From: Verrucomicrobiales bacterium
GTDB taxonomy: Bacteria; Verrucomicrobiota; Verrucomicrobiia; Verrucomicrobiales; Verrucomicrobiaceae
Assembly: GCA_003453085.1 (NCBI GenBank)
Contig: DMMK01000109.1
Coordinates: 1 to 6,377 of the forward strand
DNA: 6,377 nt
Direction: 5' to 3'
Made by a program: the position numbers and the translations under genes. Positions 1-5,807 of this stretch are shown here, piece after piece; the first letter of the stretch is position 1, and the number at the start of each line of letters is the position of its first letter. A model generated the notes under the pieces. That model saw only the letters and a program-made list of their open reading frames with translations. It made no database searches and was not told the DNA's origin.

Positions 1-671
1 TGCCAGGCCTTTTGGGTGGCCTCATCGGCTGAGGCACGCAGTTCCGCATCGGCATCACCGGTGCCGCCGCCCTGGTTGCGCACGGCCAGGGGTAGCCACT
101 GCCAGTACAGCTTTTCCGTCTTCATCTCATAAAACTGTCGCAGCACCAGGGATCGCATCAGCCAGTTCTTCGGGTGCGGACTGTTGAAGTCCGTGCGGCG
201 GCGCCATTCACGCTCATCCTCGTACTCATTCGTGGCCCCGACGTGCAGGATGACGAGGTCCGGCTGGTAGTTCATGACCTGCTGCAGGACTAGGTCTTTG
301 CGGCGGGAGCCGAAGCCGGGGAGGGCGAGGTTGAAGCACTCGGCCTGGATGCCTTGCGCACGCAGTTCCTTTTCAAGCTGGCCCGTGTAGGAGAATTCCA
401 CGCTTTTGCCACGGGCCACGGAATCGCCAATGACCATGACACGATACTTGCCGTTAGGCCGAACCTTCGGGAAGGATTGCGGGAAAAAACGACGACCACC
501 GCTGCGCTGCAGCTCCACTTGGCCATCGTCGGTTTCGTAAAAACCGGCGGTGGGATGGTAGCCGTAGTCGAAGCGGCCCTCCATCGTCTTCACAAAGCAG
601 AAACGCGTGACCAGCTCTGCCCCGATGAGGATCGTGGCGAACAGGAGAAAGCTGCGGGTAAAGGCGCGCAT
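1..671 (-). CDS. SGNH/GDSL-family hydrolase or acyl-esterase, membrane-anchored, C-terminus off the window
   Basis: An open frame runs from an ATG at 671 to the left edge, 223 codons without a stop. Residues about 8-21 (FLLFATILIGAELV) form one hydrophobic segment after a basic start, so the protein is probably anchored in the inner membrane with its domain outside the cytoplasm. SGNH blocks are visible. VIGDS carries the nucleophile Ser84. LPGFGS gives the block II Gly119. HVGATNEYED gives the block III Asn148. The block V Asp-x-x-His would lie beyond the window. The start codon is 10 bases after the stop of the MBOAT gene, so the two are almost certainly co-transcribed. MBOAT-SGNH pairs, such as AlgI with AlgJ/AlgX or PatA with PatB, acetylate exported polysaccharides: the MBOAT moves the acyl group across the membrane and the SGNH protein places it on the acceptor. 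I infer the same division of labour. The acceptor is unknown. A plain secreted esterase is the alternative. No Shine-Dalgarno sequence precedes the ATG. Confidence 0.85.
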   Translation of the reverse strand, partial: MRAFTRSFLLFATILIGAELVTRFCFVKTMEGRFDYGYHPTAGFYETDDGQVELQRSGGRRFFPQSFPKVRPNGKYRVMVIGDSVARGKSVEFSYTGQLEKELRAQGIQAECFNLALPGFGSRRKDLVLQQVMNYQPDLVILHVGATNEYEDEREWRRRTDFNSPHPKNWLMRSLVLRQFYEMKTEKLYWQWLPLAVRNQGGGTGDADAELRASADEATQKAW

Positions 672-681
672 CGTTTTACGG

Positions 682-2253
682 TTAGAACTGGAAGTAGATG
701 AACTCCTGCTCGGAAGCGACAGAGCTGACGAAGGCGACAAAGAGGAGGAAAAAGACGGCTCCGCGAGCGACCCAGGGCAGGCGGCCCAGTTCAGCTTCAT
801 CACGGGGTTTCAGCGTGGCCAGTTGCAGAAGGATGAGCGGCACGATGTGCAGCAGCAGCCAGAGGGCCGGTTTGGTCCAGTCCTCTCCTGGGGTCCAGAT
901 CGTCAGGGCGTGCAGCCACACGCCGAGCTGGCCCATGGTCTGCGCGCGGAAGATGGCCCAGCCGAGAAGTGTGAGCGTGAACATGAGGGCCACGGCCAGG
1001 ACATGGCGAGGGCCGGAGGTGGACTTTTCCAGACGGCCCAGGGGCGGCACCAGTCGGTAGGCGGTCTGCATGGCGGCGTGGTAGGCACCCCACAGCACAA
1101 AGGTCCAGCTCGCCCCATGCCAGAGACCCGCAAGCAACATGGTGATCCACAGATTGATGATCGTGCGCGCCAGACCGGCACGGTTTCCTCCCAGAGGGAT
1201 GTACACGTAGTCGCGGAACCAGCTGGAAAGCGTGATGTGCCACCTTTGCCAAAAGTCCGATGGCCCCGTGGCCAGATAGGGAAAGCGGAAGTTCATGCTC
1301 AGGTGGATGCCCAGCAGCCGGGCGGAGCCACGTGCGAGATCCGTGTAGCCCGAAAAGTCCCCGTAAATCTGAAAGGCAAAGGCCACGATGCCCAGCAGGG
1401 CCCAGGGCGCATTCGGTGTGGCCCCAGGATTGAAGACGTAGTTCGCCACCAGGGCACAATTGTCCGCGACGAAGATTTTCTTGAAGGCCCCCACCAGCAG
1501 CAGGCGCAACCCCGCGTGCAGGTGCTCCCATTCCCAGACGGCCGCTTTGGTAAACTGCGGCATGAAGATGGCCGGGCGCTCGATGGGGCCGGCGACGAGC
1601 TGAGGGAAGAAGGCGAGGTAGGCGGAAAAGGTGAGCAGATCCGGTGCTGGCTGCACTTTCACTTTGTACACATCCACCGCGTAGGCCACGGACTGGAAAG
1701 TGTAAAAGGAGATGGCCACCGGCAGGATGATGTGTGGCAGCGTCCAGCCAGGATCCATACCTGCCGCGCCCAGCAGGGCGACGAGGCTGTCGGCAAAGAA
1801 GCCGAAATACTTGAAGAAACCCAGCACGGCCAGGTTCGTCAGAATGCTCAGCCAAAGGAAACCCCGGCGGCGGGTCGCCTCATCCCGTGTCCACAGCCAC
1901 TCATGGATGGGCACAAACAGGACCGGATAGGCCGCCGCCACCATGAGGCTGGCCGGGCTGATGCCGACGTAATCCTTGCCGAACAAAGCACAGCCGCCCA
2001 GCCAGAGCAGGGGGGCGAGCGTGGTGAAGAGGATCTTCCCGCGCCCCTCCCGCATGTCGACCAGCGAGCGTGCGCAGAAAAAATCAATGCCCGTGGAGGC
2101 CATGAGCAGCGCCAGAAAGCGTAGGTCCCACATGCCGTAGAAAAAATAGCTGGCCACCAGCAGCAGAGCCATGCGCCCCAGCCGGGGCAGCGGCCAGTAC
2201 AGCAGCACCACCAGGGGAAGGAAAAGGGCGTATTGCCAGGACGTGAAGGTCAT
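682..2253 (-). CDS. MBOAT-family O-acyltransferase, AlgI-like
   Basis: This 523-residue polytopic inner-membrane protein has the full length and signature blocks of AlgI-type membrane-bound O-acyltransferases. In order these are LPVAISFYTFQSVAYAVDVY (about 177-196), FFPQLVAGPIERP (215-227), FQIYGDFSGYTDLARGSARLLG (294-315), the FWQRWHITLSSWFRDYVYIPLGG block (334-356), and GLWHGASWTFVLWGAYHA (376-393). His379 in GLWHGASW matches the conserved catalytic histidine of the family, and His339 in WQRWH is the second conserved histidine. Hydrophobic stretches run through the whole protein, and the C-terminus ends in FIYFQF, an ending I recall from AlgI-like proteins paired with SGNH partners. The known role is to take an acyl group, usually acetyl, from a cytoplasmic donor and pass it across the membrane to an exported glycan. 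The adjacent SGNH gene is the expected partner. No alginate or peptidoglycan genes are visible, so the substrate is open and no symbol is given. The ATG at 2253 opens directly into a typical first membrane helix (YALFLPLVVLLYW). Confidence 0.95.
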   Translation of the reverse strand: MTFTSWQYALFLPLVVLLYWPLPRLGRMALLLVASYFFYGMWDLRFLALLMASTGIDFFCARSLVDMREGRGKILFTTLAPLLWLGGCALFGKDYVGISPASLMVAAAYPVLFVPIHEWLWTRDEATRRRGFLWLSILTNLAVLGFFKYFGFFADSLVALLGAAGMDPGWTLPHIILPVAISFYTFQSVAYAVDVYKVKVQPAPDLLTFSAYLAFFPQLVAGPIERPAIFMPQFTKAAVWEWEHLHAGLRLLLVGAFKKIFVADNCALVANYVFNPGATPNAPWALLGIVAFAFQIYGDFSGYTDLARGSARLLGIHLSMNFRFPYLATGPSDFWQRWHITLSSWFRDYVYIPLGGNRAGLARTIINLWITMLLAGLWHGASWTFVLWGAYHAAMQTAYRLVPPLGRLEKSTSGPRHVLAVALMFTLTLLGWAIFRAQTMGQLGVWLHALTIWTPGEDWTKPALWLLLHIVPLILLQLATLKPRDEAELGRLPWVARGAVFFLLFVAFVSSVASEQEFIYFQF

Positions 2254-2276
2254 GTGTCAGCAGCAGGTGGGAGAAA

Positions 2277-2291
2277 CCCCCAGGCTGGGGG
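2277..2291 (-). terminator. GC-rich hairpin between kinase and MBOAT genes, possible weak terminator
   Basis: A perfect 15-base inverted repeat, CCCCCAGGCTGGGGG on the plus strand, lies in the 57-base gap between the kinase stop and the MBOAT ATG. It can form at least five G-C pairs around a 5-base loop. Read on the minus strand it is followed by TTTCTCCC, a short and interrupted T-tract. It could attenuate transcription from the kinase gene into the MBOAT gene or protect an RNA end. The weak T-tract makes a strong terminator unlikely. Confidence 0.3.
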
Positions 2292-2310
2292 CGGTGCCGG
2301 GGCCTTCTCT

Positions 2311-2898
2311 TCAGGAGACGGCCGCGTCGCTCACAGTTCCGGCAGGTTTGTCCGGCAGCCTGCGATCATGGGACGCCACCAAGCACAAGTCAAAGACATG
2401 ATCGGCCGGGATGCCCACTTCATTGGACGCATTCAGGGTACGCTGAAAACGCTCAGCCCCATCATGATCCCTCTTGATAAGCCGCCTCTGGCGCTCTTCT
2501 TCCGGCAATTGCAGGCGCAGCACCACATCGCACCGGCCCAGGCGCAATTCGGGTTTGCTGTTCACATACACCACCAGTTTTTTGTTTTTCAAAAAGTGGG
2601 CAAAAGGGGCCAGGTCATCCCGCTCTCGCGTCTTGCTTTTGATCCGGCGGGTGAAAATCCCCAGCAGCGGCACCGCCAGCACGCCGTCGTCAATGACCCC
2701 GATTTTTCTCGCTGGAATGCCCGGCAGGCCCTTTTTCCGGATCTGCTTGCCCAGGGTGGATTTGCCGGAGCCGGACTTGCCGGTGATGCAGAGCACGACC
2801 TGTTTTTTCTCCTGAATGAGCCGGGCGCAGCTCTCTGCCAGCACCTTCTGCCAGGACTCAGGCTGGAGAAGGCGGAATGATGGAGACGGGGGCTGCAT
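2311..2898 (-). CDS. P-loop kinase-like NTPase of unknown substrate
   Basis: This protein of 195 residues starts at the ATG at 2898. After a short helical lead (LLQPESWQKVLAESCARLI) comes a strand VVLCI and a canonical Walker A loop, GKSGSGKST, at about residues 40-48. A hydrophobic strand ending in acidic residues, IGVIDDG (66-72), may be Walker B-like. CDVVLRLQLPEEERQRRLIKRDHDG (about 123-147) resembles the strand followed by an Arg-rich LID-type segment of small-molecule kinases such as the adenylate, uridine and dephospho-CoA kinase fold. The substrate cannot be read from the sequence. The frame stays open to a GTG at 2994, which would add 32 residues (RTKSEAHSILRCQSVKPSP...) of no recognisable character and crowd the divergent ychF start, so I prefer 2898. 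Neither start has a Shine-Dalgarno sequence. It lies upstream of the MBOAT-SGNH pair on the same strand, which may or may not mean a shared function. Confidence 0.75.
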   Translation of the reverse strand: MQPPSPSFRLLQPESWQKVLAESCARLIQEKKQVVLCITGKSGSGKSTLGKQIRKKGLPGIPARKIGVIDDGVLAVPLLGIFTRRIKSKTRERDDLAPFAHFLKNKKLVVYVNSKPELRLGRCDVVLRLQLPEEERQRRLIKRDHDGAERFQRTLNASNEVGIPADHVFDLCLVASHDRRLPDKPAGTVSDAAVS

Positions 2899-3026
2899 GT
2901 GACAAATCTGTCGCGCAGCCAGCCTCCGGCAAGTGGGAGATGGCTTTACGCTCTGGCACCGCAGAATGGAATGAGCCTCACTTTTCGTTCGCACGCGGGG
3001 TTTAGACCGCTATCCTCAGCGCCCTT
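2899..3026. other. Divergent intergenic region between the kinase gene and ychF
   Basis: These 128 bases separate the divergent starts of the kinase gene (minus) and ychF (plus), so promoters for both should lie here. No inverted repeat or clear operator is visible. A GTG-initiated extension of the kinase frame would cover most of it, but I regard that extension as untranslated. Confidence 0.5.
2988..3016 (+). promoter_or_regulatory. ychF: Possible sigma-70-type promoter for ychF
   Basis: TTCGCA at 2988-2993 and TATCCT at 3011-3016 each match four of six bases of the -35 and -10 consensus, with a 17-base spacer. The -10 would end 10 bases before the ychF ATG, so the transcript would be leaderless or nearly so. 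That would fit the absence of a Shine-Dalgarno sequence. Matches this weak occur by chance, so this is a suggestion only. Confidence 0.2.
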
Positions 3027-4142
3027 ATGCTTCAAGCTGGAATCGTCGGCCTGCCCAACGTAGGCAAATCCACCCTCTTCAACGCTGTCACCCGCACCCG
3101 CAAGGCGGAGGCTGCGAACTATCCCTTCTGCACGATCGAGCCCAACCAGGGCGTCGTCGTCGTGCCGGATGAGCGCCTCGCGGTGCTTTCCAAGCTCAGC
3201 GGCTCCCAGAAACTGGTGCCCGCAGCCATCGAGTTCGTGGACATCGCCGGCTTGGTCAAAGGTGCCAGCCAGGGCGAAGGCCTAGGCAACAAATTCCTCA
3301 GCCACATCCGTGAAGTGGACGCCATCGTCCACGTCGTCCGCTGCTTTGAAAGCGGCGACATCACCCACGTGGACGGCAGCGTGGACCCCATCCGCGACAT
3401 CGAGGTCATCAATACCGAACTCATCCTGGCCGACATGGACAGCGTGTCCAAGCGCAAGTCCCGCACCGATAAGGACGCCAAGCGCGGCATCAAAGAAGCG
3501 CAGGCCGAACACGCCCTGTGTGAAAAGCTGCTGCCTCACCTGGATGCCATGAAGCCCGCCGTGACGCTGGAGCTGAACGACGAGGAAAAGAAACTCCTCA
3601 AGAGCTTCTTCCTGCTCAGTGGCAAGCCCTGCATCTACGCCTGTAACGTCTCCGAAGAAGAGCTGGCCGAGGCCTCTAAAAACCCCGATCAACACCCCCA
3701 GGTGGCCAAGGTGCGCGAATACGTCAAACACGCCCACGCTGCCAGCGCCACCGTCGTCAGTGCCGCCATCGAGAGCGAGCTGGGTGAACTGCCTGAAGAC
3801 GAAGCCAAAGCCTACCTGGCCGACCTCGGTGTGGAAGACAGCGGCGTTAACCTCCTCATCAAGAGCGTCTATTCCCTCCTGGGTCTGCAGACCTACCTCA
3901 CCACCGGTGAGAAAGAAACCCGTGCCTGGACCATCACCAAAGGCATGAAGGCCCCCCAGGCCGCAGGTGTCATCCATGGCGACTTCGAGCGCGGCTTCAT
4001 CGCCGCCCAGATCGTCCACTTTGACGACCTCACCACGCTCGGTTCCGAAGCGAAAGCCCGTGAGGCTGGCAAGCTGCGCATCGAAGGCAAAGAATACGTC
4101 ATGCGCGACGGAGACGTCGTCGAATGGCGTTTCAACGTCTGA
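3027..4142 (+). CDS. ychF: Redox-regulated NTPase YchF (Obg-like ATPase, OLA1 family)
   Basis: A complete gene of 371 residues, close to the usual YchF length of about 363. The Walker A/G1 motif GLPNVGKS is at residues 8-15, followed by the family block AANYPFCTIEPNQGVV (29-44). The G3 motif DIAG is at 72-75, within EFVDIAGLVKGASQGEGLGNKFL. At the G4 position the protein has NVSE (207-210), the NxxE form typical of YchF/OLA1, in place of the NKxD of true GTPases. In the family this goes with a preference for ATP. A helical insertion spans about 135-235. The C-terminal TGS domain (about 286-369) ends in the conserved EGKEYVMRDGDVVEWRFNV. YchF is a cytoplasmic ribosome-associated NTPase linked to translation and stress responses. 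In many bacteria it neighbours pth, which is not visible here. The gene stands alone on its strand and ends in a strong terminator. The ATG at 3027 places MLQAGIVGLPNVGKS exactly where the family begins. Confidence 0.98.
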   Translation: MLQAGIVGLPNVGKSTLFNAVTRTRKAEAANYPFCTIEPNQGVVVVPDERLAVLSKLSGSQKLVPAAIEFVDIAGLVKGASQGEGLGNKFLSHIREVDAIVHVVRCFESGDITHVDGSVDPIRDIEVINTELILADMDSVSKRKSRTDKDAKRGIKEAQAEHALCEKLLPHLDAMKPAVTLELNDEEKKLLKSFFLLSGKPCIYACNVSEEELAEASKNPDQHPQVAKVREYVKHAHAASATVVSAAIESELGELPEDEAKAYLADLGVEDSGVNLLIKSVYSLLGLQTYLTTGEKETRAWTITKGMKAPQAAGVIHGDFERGFIAAQIVHFDDLTTLGSEAKAREAGKLRIEGKEYVMRDGDVVEWRFNV

Positions 4143-4160
4143 GTAACTTGACCCTTTCTG

Positions 4161-4193
4161 AAGTGAGGCCACTCGCGGGCCTCACTTTTTTTT
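4161..4193 (+). terminator. Rho-independent terminator of ychF
   Basis: A perfect 10-bp stem AAGTGAGGCC / GGCCTCACTT (4161-4170 with 4178-4187) encloses a 7-base loop. It runs into eight consecutive T residues (4186-4193). It begins 18 bases after the ychF stop, the expected position. Read on the minus strand the hairpin is followed by CAGAAAGGG with no T-tract, so it should act mainly in the ychF direction. Confidence 0.95.
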
Positions 4194-4195
4194 AT

Positions 4196-4363
4196 TAGAG
4201 CGGTTTCCAAAAACCTTGTCCGAAAAGTGGCGACGAGGTGGGACGATTGGCGGCGTTATTCGCTTGGCTGTTATCATGAAGATAGCAGCTTGCGCTCCTG
4301 CCTTGCCACTCATCCCACCGCGCCCGCCTTTTCAATCAGACAATCTTTTTGGAAACCGGTCTA
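4196..4363. mobile_element. MITE-like non-autonomous element with TA flanks (IS630/Tc1-mariner type suspected)
   Basis: The left end GAGCGGTTTCCAAAAA (4198-4213) and the right end TTTTTGGAAACCGGTC (4346-4361) are inverted repeats matching at 15 of 16 positions. Both are bordered by the dinucleotide TA (4196-4197 and 4362-4363), as expected when an IS630/Tc1-mariner transposase duplicates a TA target. Inside the tips the similarity continues imperfectly. TTGTC, AAAAG and GGTGGGA on the left (to about 4243) recur in inverted order on the right (from about 4313). The middle holds a hairpin of nine pairs, one of them G-T (4267-4275 with 4281-4289, loop ATGAA). No credible coding frame is present and 164 bp is far too short for a transposase, so it would depend on an enzyme encoded elsewhere. 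It sits in the gap between the convergent ychF and lipoprotein genes, just after the ychF T-tract. The family assignment is inferred from the TA flanks alone. A structured intergenic repeat of another class is the alternative. Confidence 0.7.
4267..4289. repeat. Central hairpin of the MITE-like element
   Basis: GCTGTTATC and GATAGCAGC pair over nine positions with one G-T, around the loop ATGAA. With the long outer arms, the whole element could fold into one extended branched hairpin if transcribed on either strand. Confidence 0.6.
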
Positions 4364-4371
4364 GACCGGTT
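4354..4371. repeat. 18-bp perfect palindrome across the right border of the element
   Basis: AACCGGTCTAGACCGGTT equals its own reverse complement. Its left half is the tip of the element's right inverted repeat. Its centre contains the TA target dinucleotide. Its right half (GACCGGTT) is outside the element but repeats the first eight bases of the element's right end read inward. It lies one base beyond the lipoprotein stop codon. As RNA it could form a short hairpin downstream of that gene, though no T-tract follows on that strand. Confidence 0.8.
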
Positions 4372-4372
4372 C

Positions 4373-5320
4373 TTACTTCACGTAGGCTTTCAGCTTCGCA
4401 TCCACCGCTTTTGTCAGTTGGGTGGTGGCCACCCCGGTGGTCTGGCGTTCCGTCTGGGCTTTGAGATCCAGCGGCTTTTCCGCCATCTGGACGACCATGC
4501 GGGTGAGCTCCCGCCCCGTGCGCCGGTCCTGCACGGTCAGCTCGACGGTAACATTGGAGTAGGTCACGTACGTTCCCTGGGCGCGCAGCACGGCGCAGCG
4601 CACGACATAGCCCTGCTGTTTGGGACTTTCGCTCACAAGAGTCTGGAGGCCCAGTTTTTCAAAACTGCTGCGGACGCTGTTGGCGATGCTTTTTGCTACC
4701 TGCGGTTTCAGGCGGCCAATGGCAGGTGAGGCGTCGGGCACGATGACTTCCACCAGCCGGGCGCGATCCAAGGCTACGGGGGCGATGGGCACCGCTGTGC
4801 CGCTTACCTGCAGGATGCGTGTTTGCACCGTCTCCGTCTGGGGCGCCGCAGGAGTGCTGGCAGTGGCGGTGGAGGCCGCTGGAGCGGGTTCATCATCCTT
4901 CGTCGCCAGATCCACCAATTCCACAATGAGCGCGATGGAGCCGATGATCAAGGCTGCCTCGCCAAAGCTGGCTCCGCTGGAGCCCACGGGGCCGTAGAAC
5001 ATGGGAACAATGGAAGAGGAGGCTGAGCCCGAACCTGCAACTGGCTTCGTCCGGGTAATCTGCTTTTTATCCAGGGCGTACTGGTAGCGGTAGGGCCTGC
5101 CGCCCATCTTTTGTTCGGCCACCGTGTGGAAGGTTTCCACTGCCGCTGTTGGATTCACCAGGAACGTGCCTTCCATCTGAATTTGGACTCCGCCATCGCT
5201 TGTCGGTGTCACCGTTTTCTTCACCAGCGCCCTGTCCAGAGCCGTCATCCGGACGGATGACTGGCAGGAAACGAGGGCCAAGATGGAAATGCAGGCGGTG
5301 AGGGTGCGGAGGGGTTTCAT
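4373..5320 (-). CDS. Predicted lipoprotein of unknown function
   Basis: A 315-residue protein. The ATG at 5320 gives MKPLRTLTACISILALVSC, a compact type II signal peptide: a basic start, a hydrophobic core and the lipobox LVSC with Cys19 as the lipidation site. An in-frame TTG 24 bases upstream would put eight residues before it, so I reject that start. After the signal comes a domain with VKKTVTPTSDGGVQIQMEGTFLVNP (about 33-57). A Gly/Ser-rich stretch follows (94-117), then a strongly hydrophobic segment, EAALIIGSIALIVELVDLA (about 121-139). This could be a membrane helix or a buried hairpin. An Ala/Pro/Thr linker spans about 144-162. A C-terminal alpha/beta-looking domain (about 165-315) includes KPQVAKSIANSVRSSFEKLG and VTYSNVTVELTVQDRRTGREL. 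The C-terminal part loosely recalls envelope lipoproteins with a conserved alpha/beta domain, but I recognise no family and assign no function. It lies downstream of two other genes on this strand. Confidence 0.85.
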   Translation of the reverse strand: MKPLRTLTACISILALVSCQSSVRMTALDRALVKKTVTPTSDGGVQIQMEGTFLVNPTAAVETFHTVAEQKMGGRPYRYQYALDKKQITRTKPVAGSGSASSSIVPMFYGPVGSSGASFGEAALIIGSIALIVELVDLATKDDEPAPAASTATASTPAAPQTETVQTRILQVSGTAVPIAPVALDRARLVEVIVPDASPAIGRLKPQVAKSIANSVRSSFEKLGLQTLVSESPKQQGYVVRCAVLRAQGTYVTYSNVTVELTVQDRRTGRELTRMVVQMAEKPLDLKAQTERQTTGVATTQLTKAVDAKLKAYVK

Positions 5321-5370
5321 GGTGCCGGAGAAATTGCCAAACAAATGGAGGTGACGACCTGCCTAAATCA

Positions 5371-5799
5371 TTAGGGAGAACCAAAAAGTTGCACAAGGAC
5401 AGACCTCTTTAGATCTATCGAATAAAACAATGTATAAGCTCGAACCTGTTGAGAAGGACGTTCTGCAATATGGACGAGCATTGAGTGTTTTGGCTCGAGG
5501 GTGTAAGAGTACGTTCCGCTGCCGCACCAGTCCCACTGAGTGTCCACCCATCGGCTTTCGCGCAACTCTTCAAAAAACATTTGAGGGCGCTTTTCGTTGT
5601 ATCCGCTGTAGGAAAGGGATTCACCTGTCTCGTTGGTGACACGCACCACAGCTTCTGTCCCGTTGTCGCTGACAGGTTCAACTTTGATGACTCCTAGCAA
5701 AGGTGTCGTCGATTTGACGGGCACAACCTTCCTCCATCCCTCAAGAGCCGAGGCTATCGTGACAGACAGGATCAGGAAGACGCAAATGGCTGATTTCAT
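5371..5799 (-). CDS. Small secreted protein of unknown function
   Basis: A 142-residue protein with a clear Sec signal peptide, MKSAICVFLILSVTIASA, and a likely cleavage after ASA (about residue 18). The mature part is about 124 residues and looks rich in beta strands (GVIKVEP, EAVVRVTNET, SMLVHIAE, SVLVQLF). It holds one striking block, ESRWVDTQWDWCGSGTYSYTLEPKHSMLV (about 81-109). After signal removal a single Cys (92) remains. The overall pattern, a small beta-sandwich with W-x-x-W-C-G-x-G, suggests an extracytoplasmic Ig-like fold, but I do not recognise a family. The start is 8 bases after the stop of the cytochrome gene, so they are probably co-transcribed. The lipoprotein start is 50 bases downstream. 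Its base composition is lower in G+C than that of ychF: three 60-base rows counted by hand hold 23, 29 and 31 G+C, against 37 in a ychF row. This may hint at a different origin. Confidence 0.75.
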   Translation of the reverse strand: MKSAICVFLILSVTIASALEGWRKVVPVKSTTPLLGVIKVEPVSDNGTEAVVRVTNETGESLSYSGYNEKRPQMFFEELRESRWVDTQWDWCGSGTYSYTLEPKHSMLVHIAERPSQQVRAYTLFYSIDLKRSVLVQLFGSP

Positions 5800-5807
5800 G
5801 GATGAAA

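Noticed and set aside
800..1855. A 351-codon frame on the minus strand inside the MBOAT gene
   Set aside because: It is the MBOAT gene read in a shifted frame. It has no known motifs, and the true frame is intact from 2253 to 682, so there is no frameshift to explain.
607..2124. A 505-codon open frame on the plus strand opposite the MBOAT gene
   Set aside because: It is antisense to a gene with unmistakable MBOAT motifs. Its product is low in hydrophobic structure and rich in Gln, Gly and Arg, as expected from a G+C-rich shadow frame.
2233..2880. A 215-codon plus-strand frame opposite the kinase gene
   Set aside because: It is antisense to the gene carrying a perfect Walker A motif. It shows no motif of its own.
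2899..2994. N-terminal extension of the kinase from a GTG at 2994
   Set aside because: The added 32 residues resemble no structured or signal sequence, there is no ribosome-binding site, and the start would be only 32 bases from the divergent ychF start.
3282..4172. A 296-codon frame antisense to ychF
   Set aside because: The product is a Val/Gly/Phe-rich mirror of ychF codons and its frame crosses into the terminator region. The ychF frame is complete and conserved.
4216..4464. An 82-codon plus-strand frame across the MITE-like element and the lipoprotein 3' end
   Set aside because: It lies over inverted repeats and an antisense gene end, has no recognisable domain, and follows directly on the ychF terminator with no promoter or ribosome-binding site visible.
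5321..5344. Upstream TTG start for the lipoprotein
   Set aside because: It would put eight residues before a well-formed type II signal peptide that begins exactly at the ATG at 5320.
5349..5360. AGGT-GACG-ACCT inverted repeat between the secreted-protein and lipoprotein genes
   Set aside because: A four-base stem is expected by chance and no T-tract follows, so it does not support a terminator or operator.
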